Source: Rubricoccus sp963708165 (GTDB taxonomy: Bacteria > Bacteroidota > Rhodothermia > Rhodothermales > Rubricoccaceae). From it: DNA of 64,000 nucleotides. The notes under the pieces were generated by a model that was not told the origin of the DNA, ran no database searches, and saw only the letters and a list, made by a program, of their open reading frames with translations. Shown here piece after piece: positions 26,701 to 35,208 of the stretch. The stretch is from the NCBI GenBank assembly GCA_963708165.1, contig OY970187.1:2728001-2792000 (forward strand), in the 5' to 3' direction. Every line of letters begins with the position of its first letter. Position 1 is the first letter of the stretch. A program made the translations under genes and the position numbers.

Positions 26701-27734
26701 ACACCGGCATCGGCATCGAGCCCGGTTTCGTGCCGCACCTGTTCGACGAGTTCCGGCAGGCCTCCAGCGGCGAGTCGCGCTCGCACGAGGGCTCGGGCCT
26801 GGGCCTCGCGATCACGCGCCGCCTGGTCGACCTCATGGGCGGCAGCATCGCGGTCGAGAGCGAGATCGGCGTCGGCACCACGTTTACGCTCCGGTTCGCC
26901 CGAGCCGCGGCGAGCGGCCCGATGGCCGCACTCGCTTCGGCGCCAGAGGCGGACTCCGCCGCCGCGCCAGAGGCCTCTGGCGAGAAGACGCCTGCCGAGC
27001 CACAGTCCGCGAACGCGGCCTCTGGCGGCGACAGCAGTGGCGACGGCCACAGCAGCGCTGTCGAGGAACCGATGCTCGTCCGGCCTGCCCACGAGCGACC
27101 CTCGTTCGAGCCCATGAAGCTGCCTCCCGTAGACTCGCCCGTCCACACGTGGTTGGCCTCGCTCAAACTCCGCCCCACAGACACCGAGGGGGCATCTGAC
27201 AAAAACGTTGCGCCAGAGCTTGAGAACCCGAGCCCTGCCGCCGATACCGTCCCTGAAACCTCCTTCGAGGCTCCTATCGCCTCCCACGATCCCATGATCG
27301 ACGCCGCTCATTCCGAGACCGACATCCCCACATCCGTGTCCGATGTCGACACGGATGACTCTCGCCCTTCCATTCTCGTCGTGGAAGACAACGCCGACAC
27401 GCGGATGCTGCTCGACCGCATCCTGCGCAAAATCTACCGTGTGACCGCCGTCGGCGGAGCGCGAGAGGCCCTCGGCGTGATGAACGTCGAGCGTTTCGAC
27501 GCCCTCGTGCTCGACATCAACCTCGGCGGCAAGGAAACCGGCGCCGACGTGCTTCGCATCGCTCGCGCCATGCCGGACCACGAAGAGGTGTTCGCCATCG
27601 CGCTGACCGCCTACGCCCTGCCCGGCGACCGCGAGCGCCTGCTCTCGGCAGGCTTCGACGAGTACATCTCGAAGCCGTTTACGCGCCAGGCACTCCTGGA
27701 AGTGCTCGGCGCAGGCGTCGAGGCCAGCCGGTAG
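23706..27734 (+). CDS. Large hybrid sensor histidine kinase (PAS-GAF-PAS-GAF-PAS-HK-receiver)
   Basis: The protein has 1342 residues from the ATG at 23706, with no membrane span, so it is cytosolic. Domains in order are a short N-terminal domain, PAS (about 112-230), GAF (240-398), PAS (400-520), GAF (525-695), PAS (700-830), HisKA with MSHEIRTPLTG (His near 858), HATPase with NIIGNALKF (968), DTGIGIEPG (998) and GSGLGLAI (1030), and a receiver (1220-1340) with VVEDNADT, phospho-acceptor LVLDINL and SKPF. A Pro/Ala/Ser-rich linker of over 100 residues with repeat-encoded stretches precedes the receiver. The ligand is unknown. No separate regulator gene is adjacent. Confidence 0.92.
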   Translation: MDDLPRLIVLSASPGGEDFLRSQSLVEAPIVVPSAAVLAATIRDEPHEGIVVMDVSEAEAAWDAVEAYAPQTPTAVVSATPILGIPTVLPDGLHGWITALRPLPSWDAVRSMDSLEAFAHHLPIGVYRTTRDGRILYANPALAVALGVPSVAALSTMDVRKDLGYPREQFVREIERVGSIRNHIVQWTDRNGREVYTRENGRAVLGASGEVAYYEGTIEDVTTEHVAQDRERRRARQLEALVRFAEAADLIVDHEAMLRAAVEAGVDATGSDWGLLVLHDGENNHVEAWSSAFPPEAVAEIAASGAFTYLPLETETFLLRDVQNTPLQLPEVVVREMERYGFRAFGSFPLVRDGKNIGAFIAGFNSAHTFGANELQMVSALTWHLAGTLARKRAERDLQDSEETLQFIAEATNHVLYRLRHTPEADAFDYISPAVETLTGYSLDALAEKGGIQALVGEDLFAQPLATDQSVVGNVYRMRTANGGSRWIENSAYPWCNEKGETIGVVGVLHDVSERVQNEALTAARAQASLAFPTALASLARFDAPSLDVFSNAAAQSVLDTLGADRVAVCLLDGTEVTSRATITSDPDVVAPFYSIPIRDLDHLLESLGEKRTLALSDTATHPLAEVLPPTERFEANGYRSVLAATIWRSGKPVGFVLINREADVRWTTEERDFAAGVADAVALAVERAERARAESALRESEERHRALSEMSSDYAFVLCKWEGMAPIVTWIGGAVENVSGHPAGAFQDVSLMRTLIHEDSLPTIRQALSNLEEGEETTFEARLVTRYGEERWVLHRARAGEVLPSQGRLMYHSGQDITVRKQSEVALVDAREQAEAAQAVAEEMGQLKSSFLANMSHEIRTPLTGILGFSDLLAEELEGEQREYAEFIEKSGRRLLDTLNSVLDLSRLQSDHAQPELCPIDLADEASEAAQLLMPLATERGLSLRFSTTGPVLAMLDRTCINRTLTNIIGNALKFTDQGGVDVVVEASGDDAILTIRDTGIGIEPGFVPHLFDEFRQASSGESRSHEGSGLGLAITRRLVDLMGGSIAVESEIGVGTTFTLRFARAAASGPMAALASAPEADSAAAPEASGEKTPAEPQSANAASGGDSSGDGHSSAVEEPMLVRPAHERPSFEPMKLPPVDSPVHTWLASLKLRPTDTEGASDKNVAPELENPSPAADTVPETSFEAPIASHDPMIDAAHSETDIPTSVSDVDTDDSRPSILVVEDNADTRMLLDRILRKIYRVTAVGGAREALGVMNVERFDALVLDINLGGKETGADVLRIARAMPDHEEVFAIALTAYALPGDRERLLSAGFDEYISKPFTRQALLEVLGAGVEASR

Positions 27735-27814
27735 GGAGAACCCCAGACCTGGCCTCTGGCGGGAACGGCCGGTGAGCGCCGCGGCGTTGACCGCGCTCCC
27801 CACCAGCGCCTCCC

Positions 27815-28840
27815 ATGCCTTCCGGCGATCCCGAGTCCGACGCCCGCGCGGCAGGACTCCGCTACGTCACCGACCGCCAGCCCGGCCTCTCGCGCCAGAG
27901 GCGCGGCCGCGGCTTTTCCTACCACCGCGCCGACGGCTCGCTGGTAGACGACGCGGATACGCGCGCGCGCATCGACGCGCTCGCCATTCCTCCGGCCTAT
28001 GAAGAGGTCTGGATCTGCGACCTGGACAACGGGCACCTCCAGGCCACAGGCCGCGACGACCGCGCGCGCAAGCAGTACCGCTACCACGCGCTGTGGGAGC
28101 GCCACCGCGCGCGCAAGAAGTACGACCGCATGGTTCCCTTCGGCGAGGCGCTGCCGGTCCTCCGCGAAAAGGTCGAGGCCGACCTGAAGCGCAGCGCACT
28201 CGACCTCGCCAAAGTGTCGGCGCTGGCCGTCGCCCTACTAGACGAGACGCTCGCGAGAATCGGCAACGCGGCCTACGCGCAGGAGCACGGCCACTACGGC
28301 CTGACGACGCTGCGCGACAAGCACGCGCACGATGCCTCTGGCGCGATGCACCTGGAGTACATCGGCAAAAGCGGAAAAGCGCAGACGCTATCGGTGGCCG
28401 ACAAAAAGCTCGCGCGATTGGTCCGCGCCTGCCGCGACATTCCCGGCTACGACCTCTTCCAGTACTACACCGACAGCGGCAAAGCCACGCTGGGCTCGTC
28501 CGACGTGAACGCGTACATCCGCGAGGCCGTAGGCGAGTTCACGGCCAAGGACTTCCGCACGTGGGGCGGAACGGTTCTGGCAGCCAAAGCACTCGCCGGC
28601 GAAGCCGTGCCAGATGCCGACCGCCAGAGGCAGTCTGTCGAGGCCGAAGCCATCCGCCAGGTGGCGTCCGAGCTGGGCAACACGCCCGCCGTTACGCGTG
28701 GCCACTATGTGCACCCGGATATCCTGGAGGCGTGGCGCGAGGGCAGTCTGCAAAAGCGGATGCGCGTGCGCCATGCGGGCAACACGCCCGCCGGTCTCGC
28801 GCCGCACGAGGCGTCGGTTCTGGACCTTCTGCGTGGCTGA
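27815..28840 (+). CDS. DNA topoisomerase IB
   Basis: The protein has 341 residues. This is the poxvirus-like bacterial type IB topoisomerase that relaxes supercoils through a 3'-phosphotyrosine link. Diagnostic parts are the N-terminal IPPAYEEVWICD, the RKQYRYH segment with catalytic Arg, KVSALAVALLDETLARIGN, LEYIGKSGK and the active-site Tyr in RGHYVHPDI (near residue 295). Length is normal (about 330-350). It stands alone, convergent with the moaB-type gene; the full palindrome at 28848-28865 lies between them. Confidence 0.93.
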   Translation: MPSGDPESDARAAGLRYVTDRQPGLSRQRRGRGFSYHRADGSLVDDADTRARIDALAIPPAYEEVWICDLDNGHLQATGRDDRARKQYRYHALWERHRARKKYDRMVPFGEALPVLREKVEADLKRSALDLAKVSALAVALLDETLARIGNAAYAQEHGHYGLTTLRDKHAHDASGAMHLEYIGKSGKAQTLSVADKKLARLVRACRDIPGYDLFQYYTDSGKATLGSSDVNAYIREAVGEFTAKDFRTWGGTVLAAKALAGEAVPDADRQRQSVEAEAIRQVASELGNTPAVTRGHYVHPDILEAWREGSLQKRMRVRHAGNTPAGLAPHEASVLDLLRG

Positions 28841-28890
28841 GGTCCGGGCCTCTGGCGCCAGAGGCCTCGCGCAAAACCGACCGCCAGAGG

Positions 28891-29442
28891 CTAGAGCGCC
28901 GCTTCGTGGTTTGGGACGCGGATCTGGCGCACCATCTCCCAGACGGTGTGCGGCAACTCGGGCACGATCAGGCGCTCCATCGCCAGCGCGACGGCATCGG
29001 GGGAGCCGGGGCAGCAGAACAGGAGCGTGTTCGCGTCACTGTCCTCGGGGCCGTAGAGTCCCGCCGTGGCGCGCGTGAGCATGGCCGCCGCGCCGATGGA
29101 CTCGAACGAGAGCATCCGAAACAGCTCGCCAAAGCCCGGCAGAGGTTTCTGAATGAGCCGGTCCGCGACCTCGATGGTCCGGTCGCGTGCGGCGATGCCC
29201 GTCCCGCCCGACGTGACGACGACATCGACCTCGCCCGCGAGGTGCAGCAACACGGCGCGCACCTCCTCGGCAACGTCCGGCACGATGCGGCTAAACGTGA
29301 TCACGTGGCCCGCCTCGCGCAGTTGCGTTTTGGCGAGATCGCCGCTGGCGTCCGTCTCCTCCGTTCGCGTGTCCGAAATCGTGAGGACAGCGCACAAGAT
29401 GGGCGTGTCGGGGGCGGTGGCGCGGTGCTCGGATGCGGACAT
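28891..29442 (-). CDS. MoaB/MogA-family molybdopterin biosynthesis protein
   Basis: The protein has 183 residues. The MPT-binding motif TSGGTGIAARD is near residue 79 and PGSPDAV lies near the end, as in MoaB/MogA proteins that adenylylate molybdopterin. It ends at the TAG 28891-28893. The promoter box TATCTTGG is 3 nt before the ATG, which predicts a leaderless or nearly leaderless message. No other molybdenum genes are nearby. Confidence 0.88.
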   Translation of the reverse strand: MSASEHRATAPDTPILCAVLTISDTRTEETDASGDLAKTQLREAGHVITFSRIVPDVAEEVRAVLLHLAGEVDVVVTSGGTGIAARDRTIEVADRLIQKPLPGFGELFRMLSFESIGAAAMLTRATAGLYGPEDSDANTLLFCCPGSPDAVALAMERLIVPELPHTVWEMVRQIRVPNHEAAL

Positions 29443-29445
29443 GCC

Positions 29446-29453
29446 CCAAGATA
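29446..29453 (-). promoter_or_regulatory. Promoter -7 element TATCTTGG 3 nt before ATG
   Basis: The minus strand reads TATCTTGG-GGC-ATG. With transcription usually starting several bases after this box, the mRNA would begin at or beside the start codon. Identical spacing is seen for priA (32498-32511) and for the response regulator (54690-54703). Confidence 0.5.
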
Positions 29454-29475
29454 GACGGCCTCTGGCGAGGAACCG

Positions 29476-29896
29476 CTATGCGCCCGCGCGATCTGCGACA
29501 TTCGCCTCTGGCGCGATGATCGGGCTCGGCTTCGCCAGAGGCTGCGCTGCTCGCGTCGAAAGCTGCGGCGCCAGAGAGCGCGGCGCCAGAACCTGTGACC
29601 GTCTCGCCAGAGGCGGGCTCGCCGAACCATCGCGGCGGGTCGTGGCCGTGGCCGCCCCAGGGGTTGCACCGCAGAATGCGCCACAGCGCGAGGACGGAGC
29701 CGCGCAGCGCGCCGTACTCCCGCAGCGCGGTCACGGCGTACTGCGAGCACGAGGGCACGTAGCGGCACGTCGGCGGAAGCCACGGCGAGATGCCGAGTTG
29801 GTAGAGCCGCACGAATCCCGCGAGCAGCATCCGCGGCAGGCGCCACAGCCACCGGCCCGCTGCGGCGAGGCCCCTGGCGGTCGAGTCGGTGTTCAT
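29476..29896 (-). CDS. yidD: Membrane protein insertion efficiency factor YidD; probable frameshift near the C-terminus
   Basis: The ATG at 29896 begins a YidD protein with LYQLGISPWL, TCRYVPSCSQYAVTALREYG and LRCNPWGGHGHDP, the conserved core that assists membrane protein insertion. As written the frame runs on to 29291 and overlaps the moaB-type gene by about 150 bp, with a tail unlike protein. Removing one base near 29520 gives a tail reading EPIIAPEANVADRAGA and a TAG at 29476-29478, with no overlap and the usual reading of the repeat. I prefer this version, 139 residues. The Ala/Ser tail itself is unusual for YidD. Confidence 0.75.
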
Positions 29897-29976
29897 GGCG
29901 GAGCACAGCATGGATCCCAAACGCCAGAGGCCGACGCTCGGTGCCCAGGCCTCTGGCGCCTGTGGCCGGGCACGGC

Positions 29977-30633
29977 TCAGTCTCCCGCGACGAAGAACAA
30001 AATCTTCCACGTACTGCCGCGCTTCTCGAAGCCCGCGCGGTAGCCGATGGGGCTCCACACGAACTCGCGCGCCACCCAGCCGCGCTGACCGCCCGCGAGC
30101 AGCACCGGGACCCACGTGTAGCCGTCGGCGCGCGTCTCGCGCGCGTTCTGGTAATCCGTCGGTACGATGGTGTGCGTGAGGCTGATCAGCACGCCGCCGG
30201 AGAGCGTCGGTGCGTTGCGCACGCGCACGTCCTCGCCCACGACCACGACGTGCTCGAAGGGATCGAGCGCCTCGGGCATTCGGTCGAACAGGTACGGGGC
30301 CGTGATGACGCCGCCAGAGGCGGAACTGCCCATCGAGACGGTGCGCACGAGGGTGGTCCAGAAGTCTTCCTCGCGTTCGTACTCACCGTCGAACCACACC
30401 TCGCGCACGCCCGCGGCGCCAGAGGCATCGGCGCCGAACGAGATCGTGGCCTCTGGCGCAAACGCCGAGAGCACGAACGCGGTATCGCGGGCGGCGGCGG
30501 CGGCCATCAGGCGCGACCGGAAGGCGATAAACGACGCGTCCTCGGCGCCTTCGTCGACGGGTACGAGGCGGGACAGTTGGGCCTGCGCGGGCGCCGCGCC
30601 CAGAAGCACAGCGAGAAGGAAGAGGCGGATCAT
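29977..30633 (-). CDS. Exported SH3-like protein of unknown function
   Basis: The protein has 218 residues with a signal peptide (MIRLFLLAVLLGAAPAQAQ). After a helical part (SFIAFRSRLMAAAAARDTAFVLSAF) comes a domain with VVVVGEDVRVRNAPTLSG and GGQRGWVAREFVWSPIGYRAGF, which fits a bacterial SH3 fold; such domains often bind cell wall or periplasmic partners. It lacks a catalytic motif. It lies 80 bp upstream of yidD on the same strand. Confidence 0.68.
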   Translation of the reverse strand: MIRLFLLAVLLGAAPAQAQLSRLVPVDEGAEDASFIAFRSRLMAAAAARDTAFVLSAFAPEATISFGADASGAAGVREVWFDGEYEREEDFWTTLVRTVSMGSSASGGVITAPYLFDRMPEALDPFEHVVVVGEDVRVRNAPTLSGGVLISLTHTIVPTDYQNARETRADGYTWVPVLLAGGQRGWVAREFVWSPIGYRAGFEKRGSTWKILFFVAGD

Positions 30634-30703
30634 GCTCGGTCGGGGGAGGGCGTGGAAACCTAGTCGGATGCGGTGACAGCCGCGCGCCTCTGGCGCCAGA
30701 GGC

Positions 30704-31706
30704 TCAGTCGGCGCCCGCTGCAGCGGCGTTGTGGGATGAGACGGGAACGACGCCCGCGTCCTCGCCCGAGGCTTCGCTCTTGACGTAGACGGTGCGGCGC
30801 GGAAACGGGATCTCGATGCCCTGCTCGTCGAAGCGGAGCTTGATGAGGCGGCGCAGGTCGCGCTCGGCCGGGAACTGCTCGCCGGGCTGCACCTGCGCGA
30901 TGATGCGCGCGGTCACGCCGCTCTCGCCGAGGTTCATCACGGCCTGCACCTGCGGCGCGTCCTCCAGCAAAATCTCGCGCGCATGGTCGGCCTGCGCCCA
31001 CTCGTGCGCAATCTCTTCGAGCGCGGCCAGCCCGGCCTCTACGTCGCTTTCGTACGAGAGGTCCACGGTCACAATCGCTCGCGCGAAGCCGATAGACTTG
31101 TTGCCGAACACGCGCATCTCGCCCGCCGGGATCATCAGCACCTCGCCGTCGAACTTGCGCGCCTTGATGAGCCGCAGGCCTACATACTCGACGGTCGCGC
31201 TTTCGCCATTGAACGTGATCAGATCGCCCACGCCGATCGTGTCGTCGAACAGCAGAAACAGGCCCGAGATCACGTCTTTGACGAATGTCTGCGCGCCGAA
31301 GCCGATGGCCAGTCCCGCGATGCCCGCGCCCGCCAGAAGCGGCCCGATGGCGAGGCCGACTTCGGCCAGCACCATGATGACCGCGAAAGTCCACACGACG
31401 TACCGCCCGACCGACCCCAGCAGGTCGGCGACGGTCAGCACGCGCTGCCGCTTTTTGTCCAGCGTAGGCCGGTCCTGCACGCTCGCGATCCAGCGCCTTT
31501 TGAGCCGCTTGATGAGCGCCAGCGCCAGAAGCGCACCGCCGATGATGAGCGCGACCTGGAGCACCACGACCGCCGACGCCGAACCAGAACTCGGCGCCGA
31601 ACAGCTCCGCGAACGTCTTCGGGATGAGCACGGGGGCCGCGGCCATCGTTGTGTCGGCGGCGAGTGCCGCGTCGCCAGAGGCCTCTGGCGTGGGTTGCAT
31701 GTACAT
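30704..31706 (-). CDS. Small-conductance mechanosensitive channel (MscS family); one frameshift
   Basis: The ATG at 31706 gives MYMQPTPEASGD... and TFAELFGAEFWFGV, then the frame breaks near 31573 (GTCGGCGGTCGTGG). Removing one G restores VVVLQVALIIGGALLALALI, the first clear span. The MscS core follows: AGIAGLAIGFGAQTFVKDVISG (pore helix TM3) and LLFDDTIGVGD, then the cytoplasmic beta domain. The corrected length is 333 residues. It opens on membrane tension to release solutes. It starts 2 bp after the stop of the upstream UPF0126 gene, so the two are an operon. Confidence 0.85.
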
Positions 31707-31708
31707 GG

Positions 31709-32305
31709 TCAGGCCTCTGGCGCGAGGCGGGCGTTGCGAGCGAGTTCGAGAAGCCGGAGCGTCGTCGCGACGCCCGCGGCGAGAGGGAGGCGAAGCGCGG
31801 GAAGCATCCCGAGCCACGTGAGGAGCACGAGCGTGGCGGCGCCTGCGAGCGCGGCCGTGGCGTAAAAGCCTTTGTACAAGATCGCGGGCCGCTCGCCGAC
31901 GAGTACGTCGCGGATCACGCCGCCGCCGACGGCCGTCAGGCCACCGACAAAGATGGTCCCGAGTGGGCCCAGGCCAAAGCTCGCGCCCTTGGCAGCGCCC
32001 ATCGCGGCGAAGAGACCCAGCCCGATGGCATCGGCCACCATCACACGGTTCCAGCCTTTGGAGATCGTGCGGCCAAACAAGAGAACCGCCAGCGCGCCTG
32101 TAAGGCAGACCGCGAGGTAGCGCTCGTCGCGGAAGACCGCGGGCGGTGTGTCGCCCAGCATCACGTCGCGCACGATGCCTCCGCCTACACCGGTTAGTAC
32201 GGCGAGCGCCGAGATGCCCAGCCAGTCCAGGCCCGTGCGGACGCCCTTGAACGCGCCGGAGAGCGCGAACACGAAGGTCCCGGCGATGTCGAGCGCGAAG
32301 AGCAT
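31709..32305 (-). CDS. UPF0126/TRIC-type membrane protein (YicG-like)
   Basis: The protein has 198 residues and about seven membrane spans in two similar halves, with GVGGGIVRDVMLGDTPP in the first and AVGGGVIRDVLVGERPA in the second. This internal duplication is the signature of the UPF0126/YadS/YicG family, relatives of TRIC channels; YicG is reported as a glycine transporter. It is first in the unit with the MscS-type gene. The upstream region holds three tandem copies of a repeat-derived 15-mer (32312-32356). Confidence 0.85.
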   Translation of the reverse strand: MLFALDIAGTFVFALSGAFKGVRTGLDWLGISALAVLTGVGGGIVRDVMLGDTPPAVFRDERYLAVCLTGALAVLLFGRTISKGWNRVMVADAIGLGLFAAMGAAKGASFGLGPLGTIFVGGLTAVGGGVIRDVLVGERPAILYKGFYATAALAGAATLVLLTWLGMLPALRLPLAAGVATTLRLLELARNARLAPEA

Positions 32306-32311
32306 GGCCGT

Positions 32312-32356
32312 GCCTCTGGCGGGTGAGCCTCTGGCGGGTGAGCCTCTGGCGGGTGA
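32312..32356 (+). repeat. Three tandem 15-bp units GCCTCTGGCGGGTGA
   Basis: Three perfect copies lie head to tail in the divergent promoter region between the UPF0126 gene and priA. Each unit is one half of the genome-wide palindrome plus GGTGA. It shows that a half-site can expand in tandem. Confidence 0.9.
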
Positions 32357-32470
32357 GCGCAGATGGTAGCCGCCCGCACCGCGCGCGCACAGTGGAGACG
32401 GGGCGGAAAGGGAAGGAGAAGGGGCACCCCGGTGGGTCGCCCGGTCTTGTCGCCAGAGGCCAGCGCAGCA

Positions 32471-32505
32471 CTGACACCCCGCCGCCGCCGCGCCCGGTAG
32501 CTTGC
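32471..32505 (+). promoter_or_regulatory. priA promoter, leaderless type
   Basis: CTGACA (32471-32476) and TAGCTTGC (32498-32505) are 21 bp apart, and the ATG of priA follows the second box after only GCC. The spacing fits Bacteroidota promoters. The transcript would start at or next to the AUG. Confidence 0.5.
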
Positions 32506-32508
32506 GCC

Positions 32509-35208
32509 ATGCGCCTCGCCCAGGTCGTCCCGCTGGCTCCCGTCGAAGGGCCGTTCACCTACTCCGTCCCCGACGCCCTCGCGCCAGAGGCCGTCGTCGG
32601 CGCGCGTGTGCTCGTGCCGTTCGGGCGGCGGCAGATCACCGGCGTCATCGTGGCCCGAGGCGAGGGCGAGTCTGCGAAGGCGAAGCCTCTGGCGGACGTG
32701 CTGGACGCGCGGCCCTCGCTCACGCCCGAGCTTCTGGCGCTCACGCGCTGGGTGGCCGAGTACTACCTCTGCACGTGGGGGGAGGCCGCAAAAACGGCAC
32801 TGCCGAGCGGGACCGAGATCGAGACGCGCCGCATCGTGCGTGCGCTCCGCCCGCCAGAGGCCGAGGACGGTGACGACGGGCGGGCGCTTCTGGCGGCGCT
32901 CGCGGGAAGCAACGGGAGCGGCATGAACGTGCCCGCCTTGGCCGAGGCGATGGGCCGCAAGACCGCGCCGCAGGCGCTGATGCGCCGCTTGGAGGAAGCG
33001 GGCGCGATCTCGGTCGAGTACGAACTGCAGGACGCCCGCACGCGCGCCAAAATCGAGAAGCACCTGAGTCTCACCGGCGCCGACCCCTCAGACCTGACCG
33101 GCGCGCGCCAGCAAGCCCTCGTCGCTTTTCTCGCCGACGCGGGCGAGCCGGTGCGACAGGCCGAGGCGCTCAAAGCCTCTGGCGCGTCGAGTTCGTCGGT
33201 CAAGGGGCTGGTCGCCAGAGGCCTGGTGCATGTGCAAGACCTTGAAGTGGAGCGCACCGACGACGCCCTGAATGCGCCTCTGGCGCCGGTTGCGGCCGTC
33301 ACGCTCCACGCTACGCAAGAGGCAGCGCTGGGCGAGATCCGCGGCGCCGTCGAGAGCGGTACGCCGCAGACGTTTCTACTTCACGGCGTAACGGGTAGCG
33401 GCAAAACCGAGGTGTACCTCCGCGCGCTCGCCGCCACGCTCGCCAGAGGCCAATCGGGCATCGTGCTCGTGCCCGAGATCGCGCTCACGCCGCAGACGGT
33501 TCGGCGCTTTCGCGCGCACTTCGGCGACCGCGTGGCGGTCCTCCACAGCCGCATGAGCCCCGGCGAGCGCCTGGACGCGTGGACGCGCATCCGCGACGGC
33601 AAGTACCCGGTCGTGATCGGCCCGCGCAGCGCCATCTTCGCGCCGGTCGAGACCCTCGGCCTCGTCATCGTGGACGAGGAGCATGAGGCCAGCTACAAGC
33701 AGTTCGACCCCGCGCCGCGCTACCACGCCCGCGACGTGGCCGTTTTCCGCGCGCATCAGGCCGGTGCAGTTTGCGTCCTGGGAAGCGCCACGCCCAGTCT
33801 GGAAACCGCCGCCAACGCTCGCAGCGGCAAGTACGCCTACCTCGCGATGCCGGAGCGCGTGCCGGTGCGGGTCGCCGTTGGCATGGTAGGGGAAGAGGAA
33901 AGTGGGAAAGGGGGAGAGGCGGCCTCTGGCGCCAGAGGCGAATCCATCTCTGGCGAAGCGGAGAACCAGGCAGAGCGCAAACCCCCTCCGACCGCTAGCG
34001 CAGGCACCTCCCCGAGGGGAAAGGTTGATATTTCCTCTGGCGCGCCGCTGGAGGAGTCCTCTAGCGCCAGAGGCGGCCGCGACGTACCCAAAGAGAAACC
34101 CGGAACCCGCAACTCGGAACTCGGAACCCTGAGAGAGCCCGCCCCTCTGCCGCCGGTCCGCGTCGTCGATCTTGCGCGCGAAAAGGAAATCCGCCGCCTC
34201 AAAGGCGCCCTCTCGCACGATCTCCGCGAGGCCATCCGCCAGAGGCTGGAGCGTGGCGAGCAGACCATCCTGCTGCAAAACCGCCGCGGCTACGCGCCCG
34301 TCATCACGTGCGAGACGTGCGGCTGGGCGCCCGAGTGCCGAGACTGCTCGGTCTCCCTCACGCTGCACAAAACCAACCGCACGCTGCGGTGCCACTATTG
34401 CGGACGCGCCGAGCGCCACCCCGCCGCCTGCCCCAGTTGCGGCGCCGACGACCTCCGCCTCTTGGGAAGCGGCACGCAACGAGTCGAAGAGGAGATCGCC
34501 GAGGTGTTTCCCGAAGCCCGCCTCTTGCGCATGGACATGGACACGACCAGCCGCAAGGGCGCCCACCAGAAGATCCTCGACCGCTTCGGCCGCGGCGACG
34601 CCGACATCTTGCTCGGCACGCAGATGGTCGCCAAAGGCCTGGACTTCCCGCGCGTGACGCTCGTCGGCGTGGTGAACGCGGATACGGGGATGCTGCTGCC
34701 GGACTTCCGCGCATCGGAGCGCACGTTTCAGCTTCTGGCGCAGGTCGCGGGCCGCGCCGGGCGCCACGACCTGCCCGGCGAGGTCATCCTGCAGACGCGA
34801 AACCCGGAGCACCCCGCCATCCAGCACGCGCTCGCGCACGACTACGCGGCCTTCGCGCGCGAGGAACTCGTCGAGCGCCACCACCTCGGCTACCCGCCCT
34901 ACGGCCGCCTGATCGGCATCGAGATCAAGGGCCCGTACGAGAACTCGACCCACAAGCTGTCCCAGGCCTGGACCGACGCGCTCGCGCGCCGCGCGTCGCA
35001 CATCGCGGGCGCCGAAGTGCTCGGGCCTGTGGCCGCCTTCGTGGGCAAAGTCAAGGGCTTCTGGCGCTTCCACACGCACCTCAAAGCGTCGCGCACGGTC
35101 CCCGCCAAGATCCTCGCGGAAGCCGTGATGGCCGCGACGGCCGAGATCGGCGCGCCCGCCAGAGGCCACCGCATCAACATCGACGTGGACCCGGTGGGAC
35201 TGTACTAA
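32509..35208 (+). CDS. priA: Primosomal replication restart helicase PriA with an unusual insert
   Basis: The protein has 899 residues from the ATG at 32509. The DNA-binding N-terminal domain, the helicase core with Walker A GVTGSGKTEVYLRAL and the DEEH box (VIVDEEHEASYKQ), and the zinc domain CETCGWAPECRDC ... CHYCGRAERHPAACPSCG are all intact. It restarts stalled replication forks. Between the second helicase block (LAMPERVPVRV) and PVRVVDL there is an extra stretch of about 90 residues (459-548; nt 33883-34155) rich in Gly, Ser, Glu and Lys. Its DNA is made of intergenic-type repeats. The normal linker here is about ten residues. Confidence 0.95.
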   Translation: MRLAQVVPLAPVEGPFTYSVPDALAPEAVVGARVLVPFGRRQITGVIVARGEGESAKAKPLADVLDARPSLTPELLALTRWVAEYYLCTWGEAAKTALPSGTEIETRRIVRALRPPEAEDGDDGRALLAALAGSNGSGMNVPALAEAMGRKTAPQALMRRLEEAGAISVEYELQDARTRAKIEKHLSLTGADPSDLTGARQQALVAFLADAGEPVRQAEALKASGASSSSVKGLVARGLVHVQDLEVERTDDALNAPLAPVAAVTLHATQEAALGEIRGAVESGTPQTFLLHGVTGSGKTEVYLRALAATLARGQSGIVLVPEIALTPQTVRRFRAHFGDRVAVLHSRMSPGERLDAWTRIRDGKYPVVIGPRSAIFAPVETLGLVIVDEEHEASYKQFDPAPRYHARDVAVFRAHQAGAVCVLGSATPSLETAANARSGKYAYLAMPERVPVRVAVGMVGEEESGKGGEAASGARGESISGEAENQAERKPPPTASAGTSPRGKVDISSGAPLEESSSARGGRDVPKEKPGTRNSELGTLREPAPLPPVRVVDLAREKEIRRLKGALSHDLREAIRQRLERGEQTILLQNRRGYAPVITCETCGWAPECRDCSVSLTLHKTNRTLRCHYCGRAERHPAACPSCGADDLRLLGSGTQRVEEEIAEVFPEARLLRMDMDTTSRKGAHQKILDRFGRGDADILLGTQMVAKGLDFPRVTLVGVVNADTGMLLPDFRASERTFQLLAQVAGRAGRHDLPGEVILQTRNPEHPAIQHALAHDYAAFAREELVERHHLGYPPYGRLIGIEIKGPYENSTHKLSQAWTDALARRASHIAGAEVLGPVAAFVGKVKGFWRFHTHLKASRTVPAKILAEAVMAATAEIGAPARGHRINIDVDPVGLY

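Noticed and set aside
30660..32558. Long minus-strand frame covering mscS, the UPF0126 gene and the priA start
   Set aside because: It only contributes the N-terminus of the MscS-type protein after the frameshift. The rest is an Arg-rich shadow of two genes with clear membrane protein frames.
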